Below, in pieces: positions 9,244-18,129 of a stretch of 64,000 nt of DNA. This DNA is from BCD1 sp965230565 (lineage in GTDB: Bacteria; Bacteroidota; Bacteroidia; Chitinophagales; Saprospiraceae), in NCBI GenBank assembly GCA_965230565.1, contig CBDDLH010000016.1, positions 1,364,001 through 1,428,000 on the forward strand. Reading direction: 5' to 3'. The number at the start of each line of letters is the position of its first letter. The stretch's first letter is position 1. The notes beneath the pieces are model-generated. The model was not told where the DNA came from, searched no databases, and saw only the letters and a list, made by a program, of their open reading frames with translations. A program made the translations under genes and the position numbers.

Positions 9244-9277
9244 ATCCCAAATCTTGGCTTCAGCCAAAATTTGGGAT
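9244..9277 (-). terminator. Hairpin downstream of rhodanese lipoprotein gene
   Basis: The arms ATCCCAAATCTTGGCT and AGCCAAAATTTGGGAT pair with one mismatch around a 2-base loop, 24 bp beyond the stop of the leftward gene at 9301. In the leftward direction it is followed by A/T-rich sequence. It belongs to the same hairpin family as 9027-9060 and 11646-11695. Confidence 0.6.
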
Positions 9278-9300
9278 GATACATATTTTATATCTAAAAT

Positions 9301-9834
9301 TTAGCAACCTTCCTCCCCTGCCCCATAATCCAGTTCCCCTTCGATGGGAAGTCCGAATTTGACCCAGTCCATGAAGCCTTTTTTCAAATTGTAAACCTGG
9401 TACCCCATATCAGACAGTACTTTTGTCGCTTTGGCACTTCTTACCCCGGTACGGCAATAAATAAACACGGGTTGCTCTTTGTCCAGTTTTGAAAACTCTT
9501 CTTTAAAATTTTTACTGTAAAAGTCAATGGAAATGGCGTCGGGAATACTGGCCTGAGCAAACTCTTTCGGTGTCCTGATATCGACTAAAACCCCAAGTTC
9601 TGCGTATATCCCCTTATAAAACTCTCTGACCGGCAATTTTGAAGGATCTCCCTCTATTGTTACTCCTTTTTTTACAAAATCTTCCTTATTCCAGGTATTG
9701 ATCTCCCTGGTAAATTGTTCAATTTCCGCTTTTGCTTTTTGCTCTCTTTCGATAATGGTTTCTGCATCCTGACAAGCGGGAAAACTCACCAGAGCAGCAA
9801 GCATTAAAAGGTAAAATTGAATTAACTTTTTCAT
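9301..9834 (-). CDS. Rhodanese-like domain lipoprotein
   Basis: The protein has 177 residues. The N-terminus 'MKKLIQFYLL...VSFPAC' is a lipoprotein signal peptide with lipid-anchor Cys21, so it is probably on the periplasmic face of the envelope. A short helical spacer precedes the rhodanese domain (~75-168) with 'VDIRTPKEF' and the active-site loop 'IYCRTGVRSA' (Cys127). A Cys-x-x-Gly-type loop of this kind carries persulfide sulfur. A final 'GEEGC' puts an extra Cys at the C-terminus. It is divergently oriented from the YeeE/YedE sulfur transporter gene with a ~210-bp shared upstream region, which suggests joint handling of thiosulfate or persulfide sulfur. That pairing is common in bacteria; the exact donor is not shown by sequence. 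Confidence 0.85.
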   Translation of the reverse strand: MKKLIQFYLLMLAALVSFPACQDAETIIEREQKAKAEIEQFTREINTWNKEDFVKKGVTIEGDPSKLPVREFYKGIYAELGVLVDIRTPKEFAQASIPDAISIDFYSKNFKEEFSKLDKEQPVFIYCRTGVRSAKATKVLSDMGYQVYNLKKGFMDWVKFGLPIEGELDYGAGEEGC

Positions 9835-10047
9835 GAATTAATAATTTTGATCTCGAAAGGAATTAGCCTGTTAAATAAGTTTTCAATCTCTTTTTGCCAC
9901 GCAAATTTAAACTGGAAAATTTTTCACCATCGTGATTCAGGTTACAAAATTGAGTTTTTTGATTAATGAACTTTGCACCTGAGAAAAAATTGTGACCAAA
10001 AGCACTATTACCACTGGAGTCACAACCTCATCTTCAAAATTAGTGTA

Positions 10048-11643
10048 ATGGAATCTAAAAAAATTTCAATCAGGCGAATATTTAACAGTCAATGGTCCTT
10101 CCTGTATGCAGGTGTGCTTTTTGGAATTGCCCAGATCATTTATATGGTAGCTATTTGGCTATACAAAGTGGGAGAAGGACAAGAAGCCGGATTGAACCAT
10201 ATCAGCGTCACGACAGATTTAGGAAGAATGTTCAGAAGTCTCGAAGTTTTTCTGAATAATCTGTTTGGATTTTATTCAGAATTATACGGGGAATACGGCA
10301 TTGATGGTTCCGGGAATATTATTCCCGAAGGAGGTGTATTCACCCCGGGGATAGGTTGGCCGATTATTGGCATGATCATAGGCGGATTTATTGTTTCTTT
10401 GTTTGAAAGAGAATCCAGGGCCTGGGCATTTTATTCCAAAAAGCTTCTGATAGTTGCCTTTTTCGGTGGTGCTCTTTTCAGTTATGGTACCCGACTGGCA
10501 GGAGGATGTACGCTTACCCACCTTATGGGAGGAGTTCCCTTCATGGGTATTCGGTCTTTCGGTACTATCATAACGATGGCCATGGGTGGTATGCTTGGCT
10601 TTCTGCTGATGGAAAAATTAAATCTGGCCAAATATTTTAAACATCAGGAAACCCTCGCTTATGTTTCTAAAGCGGATAAAGGAGAACAGGCTACCTTCAA
10701 AAAAGGCTACAATTGGAAGAAAAACCCTGTTTACTGGATAGCTTTAACTTTTACCGCACTAATGCTGATTGCGTCACTCTATGGCGCTTTAAGTGGCAGT
10801 GAATCCATGATGCACCTGACCAACGGAGAACTACTGGCATTTGGCAAGTCGGTAGCTGACCGGAATTCCCTGTTTGTCCTCCTAACACTGGTAGCAGGTA
10901 TTGTTGCAGGCTTTGCACTTTCCAAAAGTGGCTACGGAACGGAGTGTGCTTTGGTTTCAATAGAAACCGGAAATTCCATGACCAAAAATGATGAGAAATA
11001 TGCCAAAATGGGTGTTCCCAAAATAACACGTACACTCATGCGTAGTTACGCCCCCATGATAGGAATTGTTTCTACGTGGGTGGTCATGTTGATCTTTATG
11101 TTAATAGTATGGTCACTGTTTAATGTTTCTCCTGCCCTGGACAATAACATAAAGGCAGGACTTACGGCAGGTAATTTCATCGGAGGACTATTCCTTGGAT
11201 TTGGAGCAGTAACCCTCATAGGCTGTGAAATCCGCTCTTACATGCGGATTGGAATGGGCTACCTGAACACTTTGGTTGGATTCATAGGTTTTGCAGTAGG
11301 ATATTTGCCCTATACCTTGTTTAAAGATGCCCATCTCAATTTTCTGAACAACACCGTTTTGTTCGGAAGCGGAGGAATGATTTCCGAGGAGCGGGAAGTA
11401 TATTCTTTGATAACGGACAATCCGGTTGGGCAAAAACTCATCATGTTCGCATGGCTGATACTCCTGGCCATTTTCCTGTTATACCTGATCCGAAAAGGTG
11501 CGAAAAATATTGGACTGACTTCCAAGGAAATGGTTCATCTGAATACGGAAGCTTTACAGCTAAATATTGAAAAATTATCAAAAGAAGGAAAAATCAGTGG
11601 TGTTGATGCTCCGGTACCTGTTCCTGAAAGTGCATTGAATTAA
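10048..11643 (+). CDS. YeeE/YedE family sulfur (thiosulfate) transporter
   Basis: The protein has 531 residues from the ATG at 10048; an upstream TTG at 9973 would add a poorly conserved basic stretch and is disfavoured. Many transmembrane helices are present. Three Cys motifs typical of YeeE/YedE occur: 'GTRLAGGCTLTHLMGG', 'GYGTECALVS' and 'FGAVTLIGCEIRSYMRIG'. In E. coli YeeE such Cys residues pass thiosulfate through the membrane. The tandem arrangement and ~530-residue length fit the full-length two-half form. The gene is divergent from the rhodanese lipoprotein gene, supporting a sulfur-import role. A strong hairpin starts 2 bp after the stop codon. Confidence 0.87.
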   Translation: MESKKISIRRIFNSQWSFLYAGVLFGIAQIIYMVAIWLYKVGEGQEAGLNHISVTTDLGRMFRSLEVFLNNLFGFYSELYGEYGIDGSGNIIPEGGVFTPGIGWPIIGMIIGGFIVSLFERESRAWAFYSKKLLIVAFFGGALFSYGTRLAGGCTLTHLMGGVPFMGIRSFGTIITMAMGGMLGFLLMEKLNLAKYFKHQETLAYVSKADKGEQATFKKGYNWKKNPVYWIALTFTALMLIASLYGALSGSESMMHLTNGELLAFGKSVADRNSLFVLLTLVAGIVAGFALSKSGYGTECALVSIETGNSMTKNDEKYAKMGVPKITRTLMRSYAPMIGIVSTWVVMLIFMLIVWSLFNVSPALDNNIKAGLTAGNFIGGLFLGFGAVTLIGCEIRSYMRIGMGYLNTLVGFIGFAVGYLPYTLFKDAHLNFLNNTVLFGSGGMISEEREVYSLITDNPVGQKLIMFAWLILLAIFLLYLIRKGAKNIGLTSKEMVHLNTEALQLNIEKLSKEGKISGVDAPVPVPESALN

Positions 11644-11645
11644 GA

Positions 11646-11695
11646 CAAGACTCATCCTGAATTTTGACCAGGGCCAAAATTCGGGATGAGTCTTG
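11646..11695. terminator. Strong bidirectional hairpin
   Basis: A 21-bp stem with one mismatch (CAAGACTCATCCTGAATTTTG against CAAAATTCGGGATGAGTCTTG) with an 8-base loop lies immediately after the YeeE/YedE stop codon. It lies between convergent genes, so it can serve both strands. Its arm core matches the hairpins near 9.0 and 9.3 kb. Confidence 0.7.
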
Positions 11696-11838
11696 TAGTT
11701 TGCGAAATACGAGATCTGGATTTCGGATTATTTTTTTTTTATTCAGCTTGAACATCCGTTACAAACTAAAAATAAAGAACCTACTTCCAGCATTGAACAC
11801 GTAACTCGTAATTGGTTTCCAACTATCAGCAATTCATA

Positions 11839-13509
11839 TTATCTAAGCACAATCAACTTCTTAGTTTGCCGGAAGGCTTTACCGGCTAACTCGACATAAT
11901 AAATACCTGAGGACAAATTATATTGAGTCACATCAAAGGAGAATACGTGTCTGATGTCTTGCTCAAACTGTCCTTTTTCCTGACGGAAAATAGTTTTGCC
12001 CGTAACATCTTTCAGGAACAGAAAAACGTGATCTGATTCATTCAATACAAAACTGACTTCGACGGATTCCGTTACCGGATTCGGATATACTTCCATTTTC
12101 TGAATAATGCTAACCTCATCAGGATTTTCCACCGAATTCACCACATCAGACCTGAATTCATAATGCACAGGAATAAAATACTCGGCAAGGGTTTCTGACT
12201 GATCATCATTGGTTACCTGAAAACGAATTTGATCCACAATGACGTCTTCATTATTTATCGTAAAGAAATCATCTGCCAATCCTGTACCTGTTGCATAAGA
12301 CGGAGAACCACTCGCGGCATATCCCGGAGAAAGGCTTCCCTGACTAAATGGTCTGACAAAAATCCGGGTATTTTGCCCTTCATCATTGTAATATCCATAC
12401 TTGATATTCAGGTATTCACCAGGTTTCATCCTTGCTGGTGAGGGAGGACATAATACGATATCCTCAACCAGAAAATCTCCGAATGTGTATTCCACAGGTG
12501 AGAGGAATTCCAGGAGTACCTCGCTCTGATCAGGATTAACCACCTGGAATCGGATATGGTCAACCCGGTGATTTCCTGAAGAAATAGTAAAGTCACAGTC
12601 ACTACTCCCGGAACCTGTATAAACTGTTGATCCACAAGCTGCATAATTGGGAGTCAATCCTCCATTACTCCAGGGGCGAGGAAATATCCTGACTCCTGAA
12701 GCTTCCGTTGTTTCGTAATCATAACTGATGGTTCTATCAGTGCCATTAAAAGGGAAATTACCCCCGGAAGCGACTATATTGTCGATTTTGACCGTACTGT
12801 AATACAAGTTAACCGGCACATAAAAAGTCATCAGGGTCTCCGATTGATCCGGATTTACCACGGAAACTCTAAGGGCATCCACATGGACATTTTTCCCGCT
12901 GGAAATGTGGAAAAAAACTGTCTGCGAACCCGAACCTGTGAAGATAGGAGAACCACTCGCTCCATAACCTGGAGTAAGCCCTCCGTCTGTCATTGGACGG
13001 ATGAAGATCCTTACACCGGCCGGAACATCAATTTTATAATCAAAGGTGATATTAAAGTTTTCGTCCAGAAGCAAAGAGGCGATATCTTTATTATGGGAGA
13101 AAGAAAAATTATTGATTCCTATTTCCCCATAATGAAACTCGACGGGCACCCAAAACTCTTTTAACAAAGTAGACTGATCTGCATTGAGGATCTGAAAACG
13201 GATTTCATCAACTACGCCGGCTCCACTGGAAATTTGGTAAAAAACATCAGCTGAACCTGATCCGGAAAATAGTGGTGATCCGCTCGCTCCGTATCCGGGC
13301 GTCAAATTGCCATTAGTGAAGGGACGTGCGAAGATCCGCACTCCACCAGGTTCGTCTACACTGTAATCAAAACTGATGTTCACTGGTTGATCATTGGAAA
13401 AAGCTGCAACTCGGGTTCCTGTTTCAAACGTTACGTTACAAACATCTGCCTGAGCAAAAATGAAGGTAGTGAAAAAAGACAATGCGATTGTAAGCAAAAA
13501 ATTTTTCAT
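11839..13509 (-). CDS. T9SS-exported protein with four tandem beta-domain repeats
   Basis: The protein has 556 residues from the ATG at 13509, which gives a signal peptide ('FLLTIALSFFTTFIFAQ'); the ATG at 13533 would add eight residues in front. Four tandem repeats of roughly 105-115 residues follow. Each contains 'GVRIFxRPxxxGxLTPxYxAxGSP', a glycine/serine turn 'GSGS' and 'xxDxxRxxVxNxDQSxxLxxFxxPVxxxY'. The fourth repeat is the most divergent ('NTRIFVRPFSQGSL'). The final 80 residues ('VYPNPVTESVEVSF', 'LSSGIYYVELAG') are a T9SS sorting domain. The repeat family is not one I recognise by name; an extracellular adhesive or structural role is inference. It shares the terminator region at 11646-11695 with the convergent transporter gene. 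Confidence 0.8.
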   Translation of the reverse strand: MKNFLLTIALSFFTTFIFAQADVCNVTFETGTRVAAFSNDQPVNISFDYSVDEPGGVRIFARPFTNGNLTPGYGASGSPLFSGSGSADVFYQISSGAGVVDEIRFQILNADQSTLLKEFWVPVEFHYGEIGINNFSFSHNKDIASLLLDENFNITFDYKIDVPAGVRIFIRPMTDGGLTPGYGASGSPIFTGSGSQTVFFHISSGKNVHVDALRVSVVNPDQSETLMTFYVPVNLYYSTVKIDNIVASGGNFPFNGTDRTISYDYETTEASGVRIFPRPWSNGGLTPNYAACGSTVYTGSGSSDCDFTISSGNHRVDHIRFQVVNPDQSEVLLEFLSPVEYTFGDFLVEDIVLCPPSPARMKPGEYLNIKYGYYNDEGQNTRIFVRPFSQGSLSPGYAASGSPSYATGTGLADDFFTINNEDVIVDQIRFQVTNDDQSETLAEYFIPVHYEFRSDVVNSVENPDEVSIIQKMEVYPNPVTESVEVSFVLNESDHVFLFLKDVTGKTIFRQEKGQFEQDIRHVFSFDVTQYNLSSGIYYVELAGKAFRQTKKLIVLR

Positions 13510-13621
13510 AAGGATGGATTTTATGGTTAACAAAAAAGGAATTGCGGTAAAGACAATTCATTAAATCAATCCTTAATCTTGCTTTATGGAAAATGGTTAC
13601 TGGAGAATGTGAAAAATTTGA

Positions 13622-14425
13622 CTATAGCCTTGTTGCGGACCAATCCACAATGATTTTCCTAATCGAATCGAGCCCATCTGTAAGTGCCGCCGGCCCTGGT
13701 TGTAGAATATCTTCGGAGGGTAATTCAAAAACCTGATCATTTTTTATTGCCGGAATTTGATCCCAGCCCGGACGGCTGAGCATCCTTTTAGGTTTGAACT
13801 TTTTACCGCACCAGGAAACGAGAATGATATCTGGTTGCTTGTCAATTACCACTGCCGGTTCTGCGAGAATACGATTTTTGGCAAGGGATTCTTTCGCGTT
13901 TTCAGGAAAACAGTAGTCTCCACCAGCCAATTCGATCAATTCGGCCACCCATTGAATACCCGTCATTACCGGATCGTACCATTCTTCAAAATAGACTTTT
14001 GGTCTTACAGGCATTTGACGTACCTCTTCCAGTAATTTCTTTCTTTTTGCTTCAAAAGTATTAACCCACTCCACCGCCTTTTGTTGCTTTCCCACCATAG
14101 CTCCCAACTGAACGATCATTTTTAAAATCTCCTCAATGGAACGCTGGTTGAAAATGTGGACGTTTATCCCTTTACGAATGAGCGTTGCAGCAATATCTGC
14201 CTGCAGATCGGAAAATCCAAGTACGAGATCCGGCTCAAGTGCCACGATCTCTTCAATGTTGGCAGATGTGAATTGGGAAACTTTGGGTTTTTCTTTCCTG
14301 GCCATTGGAGGACGCATGGTAAATCCGGAAATACCGACGATACGATCCTGCTCACCGAGGATGTACAACATCTCGGTGGTCTCTTCTGTCATGCAGACGA
14401 TGCGGTTAGGGAAGAAGTCTTGCAT
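13622..14425 (-). CDS. BtuF-like ABC transporter substrate-binding protein
   Basis: This 267-residue protein has the two-lobed helical-backbone binding-protein pattern: 'RIVCMTEETTEMLYILGEQDRIVGIS', 'EEIVALEPDLVLGF', 'ADIAATLIRKGINVHIF' and a late 'WDQIPAIKNDQVFEL'. This matches the family that binds cobalamin or Fe-siderophores (class III, BtuF/FhuD type). No signal peptide is visible at the start, which is unusual for a transporter partner, although cytosolic-looking members annotated as cobalamin-binding proteins are frequent in Bacteroidota. No permease or ATPase gene is adjacent. It starts 12 bp after the stop of the DEAD-box helicase gene on the same strand, so co-transcription is likely even though the functions look unrelated. 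Confidence 0.8.
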   Translation of the reverse strand: MQDFFPNRIVCMTEETTEMLYILGEQDRIVGISGFTMRPPMARKEKPKVSQFTSANIEEIVALEPDLVLGFSDLQADIAATLIRKGINVHIFNQRSIEEILKMIVQLGAMVGKQQKAVEWVNTFEAKRKKLLEEVRQMPVRPKVYFEEWYDPVMTGIQWVAELIELAGGDYCFPENAKESLAKNRILAEPAVVIDKQPDIILVSWCGKKFKPKRMLSRPGWDQIPAIKNDQVFELPSEDILQPGPAALTDGLDSIRKIIVDWSATRL

Positions 14426-14437
14426 TAATTTTTATTC

Positions 14438-16162
14438 CTACCTGAACTTCTTTTTCCCTTTCTTCTTACCCTTCCCGGAAAATTTCTTTTTGCCACCGGG
14501 CCTTCCTTTTTGGAAATCTCTGGAGCGGCCTCTGCCTCTTCCACCCCTACTTCCTCCCGGACTTCCTTTGGATACTTCCGGTTTAAGGGTAATGCCTTCA
14601 AAAACATTGCCATCCATTGCCTGGATGAGGTCGTCCGCAGCCCCGTCTTCGATTTCAAAGAAGGAGAAGTTTTTCATGATCTCGATCTTTCCGATCTCCG
14701 CAGAACTAGAATCCAGCGATTCGTTGATCACTCCGATAAGGCGATGCGGGTTGAGGCCATTTTTGAAGCCAACATTGACAAAGAGCCTTGTAAAAGAATT
14801 TTTCCTTCTCTCCCTTGGGCTTTTGCGATCCCGCTTCATAATATTCAAGTCCCGCGCGTTCTTATAGTAGGCCAGGAAGCGATTGAATTCGGCAGAAACG
14901 AAGTGCTGAATTAATTCTTCCCTGTTAAGGGATTCCAGTTTTTGATAAATATCCGGCAGGAAAGGCTCAATCTGACTTTCCTCCACCTCCACATTTTTGA
15001 TCTTGTCGATGAGAGCAAACAATTGTTTCTGACAAACCTCTTTGCCTCCTGGTGCCAGGTTTTCTCTGAATTTTATACCGGATTTCCGTTCAATATCCCT
15101 CAGCTTATTCCGCTCTCTTGTATGGATTATGGCAATAGAAATTCCGCTTTTCCCTGCCCTTCCGGTACGACCACTGCGGTGGACATAAACTTCATCATCA
15201 TCCGGCAGGTGGTAATTGATCACATGGGTAAGATCATCGACATCAAGCCCTCTGGCTGCAACATCGGTGGCGACGAGTATTTGCAGATGTCTCTTACGGA
15301 AGCGGCCCATAACCTCATCACGTTGAGCCTGTGACAGATCACCATGGATGGCATCTGCATTATATCCGTCATGCATGAGTTTGTTGGCGATCTCCCTGGT
15401 TTCACGGCGGGTTCTGCAAAAGACAATACCGTAAATATCCGGGTTCATGTCTGCCAGCCTTTTGAGCAACTCGTATTTATCTCTGGCTTGAACCTGGTAG
15501 TAAAAATGCTTTACATTTTCAGCTCCAATATTCGTTTTGGCAACAGCTATTTTTACCGGATCATCAAGGTATTGTTTGGTGACCTTTTCCATCACCTTGG
15601 ACATCGTGGCCGAAAAAAGAACTGTTTGGCGTGTGTCTAAGGTTTTATTAAGGATGGTATCCAAATCGTCCTTGAAACCCATCGAAAGCATTTCATCCGC
15701 TTCGTCCAAAACTACCCGGTTGACATTGCTGAGGTCCAGTCTTTTCCTTTTGATTAAATCCTTAACACGTCCCGGAGTTCCAACGACAATTTGCGCTCCT
15801 TTTTTTAAGGCTCTGATCTGTTGATCTATACTGGCTCCACCATAGACGGCTACCACTGTCAATCCTTTCACAAATTTGGAGAAATCCTTGAGGTCACCAG
15901 TTATCTGGAGACAAAGCTCTCTGGTAGGACAAAGAATTAAAGTTTGTGGAGTCTTGTTGGAGACATCGGTTAATTGAACAACCGGCATTCCGAAAGCTCC
16001 GGTTTTTCCGGTTCCGGTTTGGGCAAATGCCAACAGATCCTGGGAGGATGACAATAATTGAGGAATGGCCTTCTCCTGAATAGGTGTCGGATTTTCAAAC
16101 CCCAAATTTTTAACGGCATCCAGTAATTCCTGGCTCAAGCCGGTATCTTCAAAAGCTATCAT
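14438..16162 (-). CDS. DEAD-box ATP-dependent RNA helicase with DbpA-like RNA-binding domain
   Basis: The protein has 574 residues. Helicase motifs appear in order: Q motif 'GFENPTPIQ' (21-29), Walker A 'AQTGTGKT' (47-54), 'PTRELCLQI' (79-87), 'VGTPGR', DEAD (153-156), SAT (184-186), then in lobe 2 'GIVFCRTRRET', 'DVAARGLDV' and 'HRSGRTGRAGKSG'. After a helical linker, residues ~455-535 ('FVNVGFKNGLNPHRLIGVI', 'KIEIMKNFSFFEIED') form a DbpA/CsdA-type RNA-binding domain, and a Gly/Arg/Lys-rich tail ends the protein. This is the architecture of Bacteroidota CsdA/DeaD-like helicases that act on structured RNA and ribosome assembly. Long frames on the opposite strand here are compositional shadows. 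Confidence 0.93.
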   Translation of the reverse strand: MIAFEDTGLSQELLDAVKNLGFENPTPIQEKAIPQLLSSSQDLLAFAQTGTGKTGAFGMPVVQLTDVSNKTPQTLILCPTRELCLQITGDLKDFSKFVKGLTVVAVYGGASIDQQIRALKKGAQIVVGTPGRVKDLIKRKRLDLSNVNRVVLDEADEMLSMGFKDDLDTILNKTLDTRQTVLFSATMSKVMEKVTKQYLDDPVKIAVAKTNIGAENVKHFYYQVQARDKYELLKRLADMNPDIYGIVFCRTRRETREIANKLMHDGYNADAIHGDLSQAQRDEVMGRFRKRHLQILVATDVAARGLDVDDLTHVINYHLPDDDEVYVHRSGRTGRAGKSGISIAIIHTRERNKLRDIERKSGIKFRENLAPGGKEVCQKQLFALIDKIKNVEVEESQIEPFLPDIYQKLESLNREELIQHFVSAEFNRFLAYYKNARDLNIMKRDRKSPRERRKNSFTRLFVNVGFKNGLNPHRLIGVINESLDSSSAEIGKIEIMKNFSFFEIEDGAADDLIQAMDGNVFEGITLKPEVSKGSPGGSRGGRGRGRSRDFQKGRPGGKKKFSGKGKKKGKKKFR

Positions 16163-16266
16163 AAAGCTGTTTATGTCAAATAAAGTGCAAGGATAGGGCT
16201 TTTAATTGGTGTAATTGCCTAAAAATGAGATTCTTTGCGATTTTATTGCTTTTCCTTTGACAAGTA

Positions 16267-16517
16267 GTCGCCTTTCATCCGCTCTAAGACTTGTCCCTTC
16301 GACAAGGTGTCGCCTTTCATCCACTCTAAGCCATCTCAAAGGCAAAACCTTGACTGCCATCTGCTAACTGAAACTGGTACTGAAAACAAAGAACCTTCCC
16401 TTCGACAAAGTGTCGCCTTTCCATCCGCTCTAAGACTTGTCCCTTCGACAAGGTGTCGCCTTTCCATCCACTCTAAGCCATCTCAAAGGCAAAACCTTGA
16501 CTGCCATCTGCTAACTG
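16267..16517. repeat. Imperfect tandem duplication (~145-bp period)
   Basis: Two near-identical blocks, 16267-16370 and 16412-16517, are offset by 145 bp. Each begins with GTCGCCTTTC and ends with CTGCCATCTGCTAACTG; copy 2 has two extra C residues. Inside each block a shorter CGACA-agg-TGTCG mini-hairpin motif and a CATCC[GA]CTCTAAG phrase recur. The blocks fill the 386-bp gap between the helicase and serine dehydratase genes. No gene is supported in the gap; the one open frame merely follows the repeats. Confidence 0.8.
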
Positions 16518-16547
16518 GTACTGGTACTGAGGCCTGAATACTGAATC

Positions 16548-17969
16548 CTAACAGCCCGTAATATTCACCGCCACTGCCAACCCTCCCGTTGACGTCTCCT
16601 TATACTTATGATGCATATCCTTAGCTGTTTCCCACATAGTCGAGATAACCTTATCCAGTGGAACCAGGGTTTCTTTTGGATTGGTATCCAGCGCTATTTC
16701 CGCTGCATTAATTGCTTTTACTGCTCCCATGGCATTCCGTTCTATACAAGGAACCTGTACGAGTCCTGCTACCGGGTCACAAGTCAACCCCAGGTGATGT
16801 TCCATAGCGATCTCGGCTGCAACGAGTGCCTGCTCAGGGGTTCCTCCCAATAATTCCGTCAATGCTCCGGCAGCCATGGCTGAGGAAACGCCGATCTCCG
16901 CCTGACAGCCTCCAAGCGCTGCGGAAATGGTTGCTCCTTTCTTGAATATACTTCCAATCTCCCCCGCAGTGAGCAGGAATTGCTGAATTTCCTTGTCGGC
17001 AGAAAATTTATTCACAAAACAAATATAGTACATCAATACCGCTGGAATCACCCCCGCACTACCGTTAGTGGGGGCCGTCACTACCCTGCCCAAGGAAGCA
17101 TTGACTTCATTGACCCCCAGGGCAAAACTACTGATCCAACGAAAAATTTCGTTAAACTTAACATCGAGTTTACGGATAGTTTGAATCCATTCCTGAGTTG
17201 AATGGTACTCGTGATTGCCGATGAGTTTTTTATGAATATCAAAAGCGCGCCTTTTTACTTTCAATTCTCCAGGTAAAACACCCGATGTATGGCAACCGGT
17301 GTACATACAATCCAGCATGACATCCCAAATTTTCATGAGATCCCTTGATATCATTTCATCACTTCTGCAGGATCTTTCATTCTCAAGCACAATTTCTGAA
17401 ATGGTTTTCTGCTCGCGGTTACAATGCTCAGTCAATTCTGTGCCTGCATTAATTGGAAAGGGATAACGAGGTGGAACACAATCAAGCGGGACCGTAGTTT
17501 CTCCTTCCTTTACGACAAATCCACCGCCTATGGAATAATAGGTTTCCGTTACCATTCGATGGTCGTCAGTTATTCCTTCAAAACGAATCCCATTGGGATT
17601 AAACGGAAGGAAATCCTGTTCAAAAATAAAATCAACAGATGGATCAAAAGGCACAAGTCTTTTCCCACCAAAATTTATCTGCTTTGATTCATTGATCTGT
17701 TGAATCTTTTGAGGAATCAAGGAAACATCCATAGTAACCGGGTCCTCCCCTATCAGGCCTAATAGAAGGGCCAGGTCAGTTGCATGTCCTTTCCCTGTAA
17801 GTGAGATGGACCCAAACAACCGGATCTTTAATTTGATGATCTTATCAAAATCACCGCTTTGCTTCAGTTCTGAGATCCAGGTTTCAGCGGCTCTCCAGGG
17901 CCCGAGGGTGTGAGAACTGGATGGGCCCACCCCGATTTTTAGCATATCAAAAACACTGATCTGCTCCAT
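16548..17969 (-). CDS. sdaA: L-serine ammonia-lyase (iron-sulfur dependent, single chain)
   Basis: The protein has 473 residues, the usual length for the fused one-chain enzyme. The beta domain opens with 'SVFDMLKIGVGPSSSHTLGPWRAA', the substrate-site signature. The alpha domain holds 'PTNGSAGVIPAVL', 'GGCQAEIGVSSAMAAGAL', 'HHLGLTCDPVAGLVQVPCIERN' and the C-terminal 'TGGLAVAVNITGC' tail. The Cys residues bind the 4Fe-4S cluster, and the terminal Cys enters the active site in homologues. The enzyme deaminates L-serine to pyruvate and ammonia. It is a single leftward gene with no obvious operon partner; the LacI-family gene lies 160 bp upstream on the same strand. Confidence 0.95.
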   Translation of the reverse strand: MEQISVFDMLKIGVGPSSSHTLGPWRAAETWISELKQSGDFDKIIKLKIRLFGSISLTGKGHATDLALLLGLIGEDPVTMDVSLIPQKIQQINESKQINFGGKRLVPFDPSVDFIFEQDFLPFNPNGIRFEGITDDHRMVTETYYSIGGGFVVKEGETTVPLDCVPPRYPFPINAGTELTEHCNREQKTISEIVLENERSCRSDEMISRDLMKIWDVMLDCMYTGCHTSGVLPGELKVKRRAFDIHKKLIGNHEYHSTQEWIQTIRKLDVKFNEIFRWISSFALGVNEVNASLGRVVTAPTNGSAGVIPAVLMYYICFVNKFSADKEIQQFLLTAGEIGSIFKKGATISAALGGCQAEIGVSSAMAAGALTELLGGTPEQALVAAEIAMEHHLGLTCDPVAGLVQVPCIERNAMGAVKAINAAEIALDTNPKETLVPLDKVISTMWETAKDMHHKYKETSTGGLAVAVNITGC

Positions 17970-18129
17970 AATTTTAGTTTTAGTTGGTAATAGACAATAG
18001 CGGAGAAACCCTTCACAAAACAGGCACGGGCTGATCCGGTTTATTACAAATTTCAGAACTTAAAAGGAAATTACCATAATCTTAAGGCAAGATTATTTAA
18101 AACAAAAATCATGACAAGGAATCAATAGA

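Noticed and set aside
14136..14867. 243-codon frame on the plus strand antisense to the binding protein and helicase genes
   Set aside because: It is explained by the codon composition of two strongly supported minus-strand genes; its translation has Pro/Leu-rich runs and no domain.
16307..16537. 76-codon frame in the gap between helicase and serine dehydratase genes
   Set aside because: Its sequence is simply the translated tandem repeat, with no start context or conserved features.
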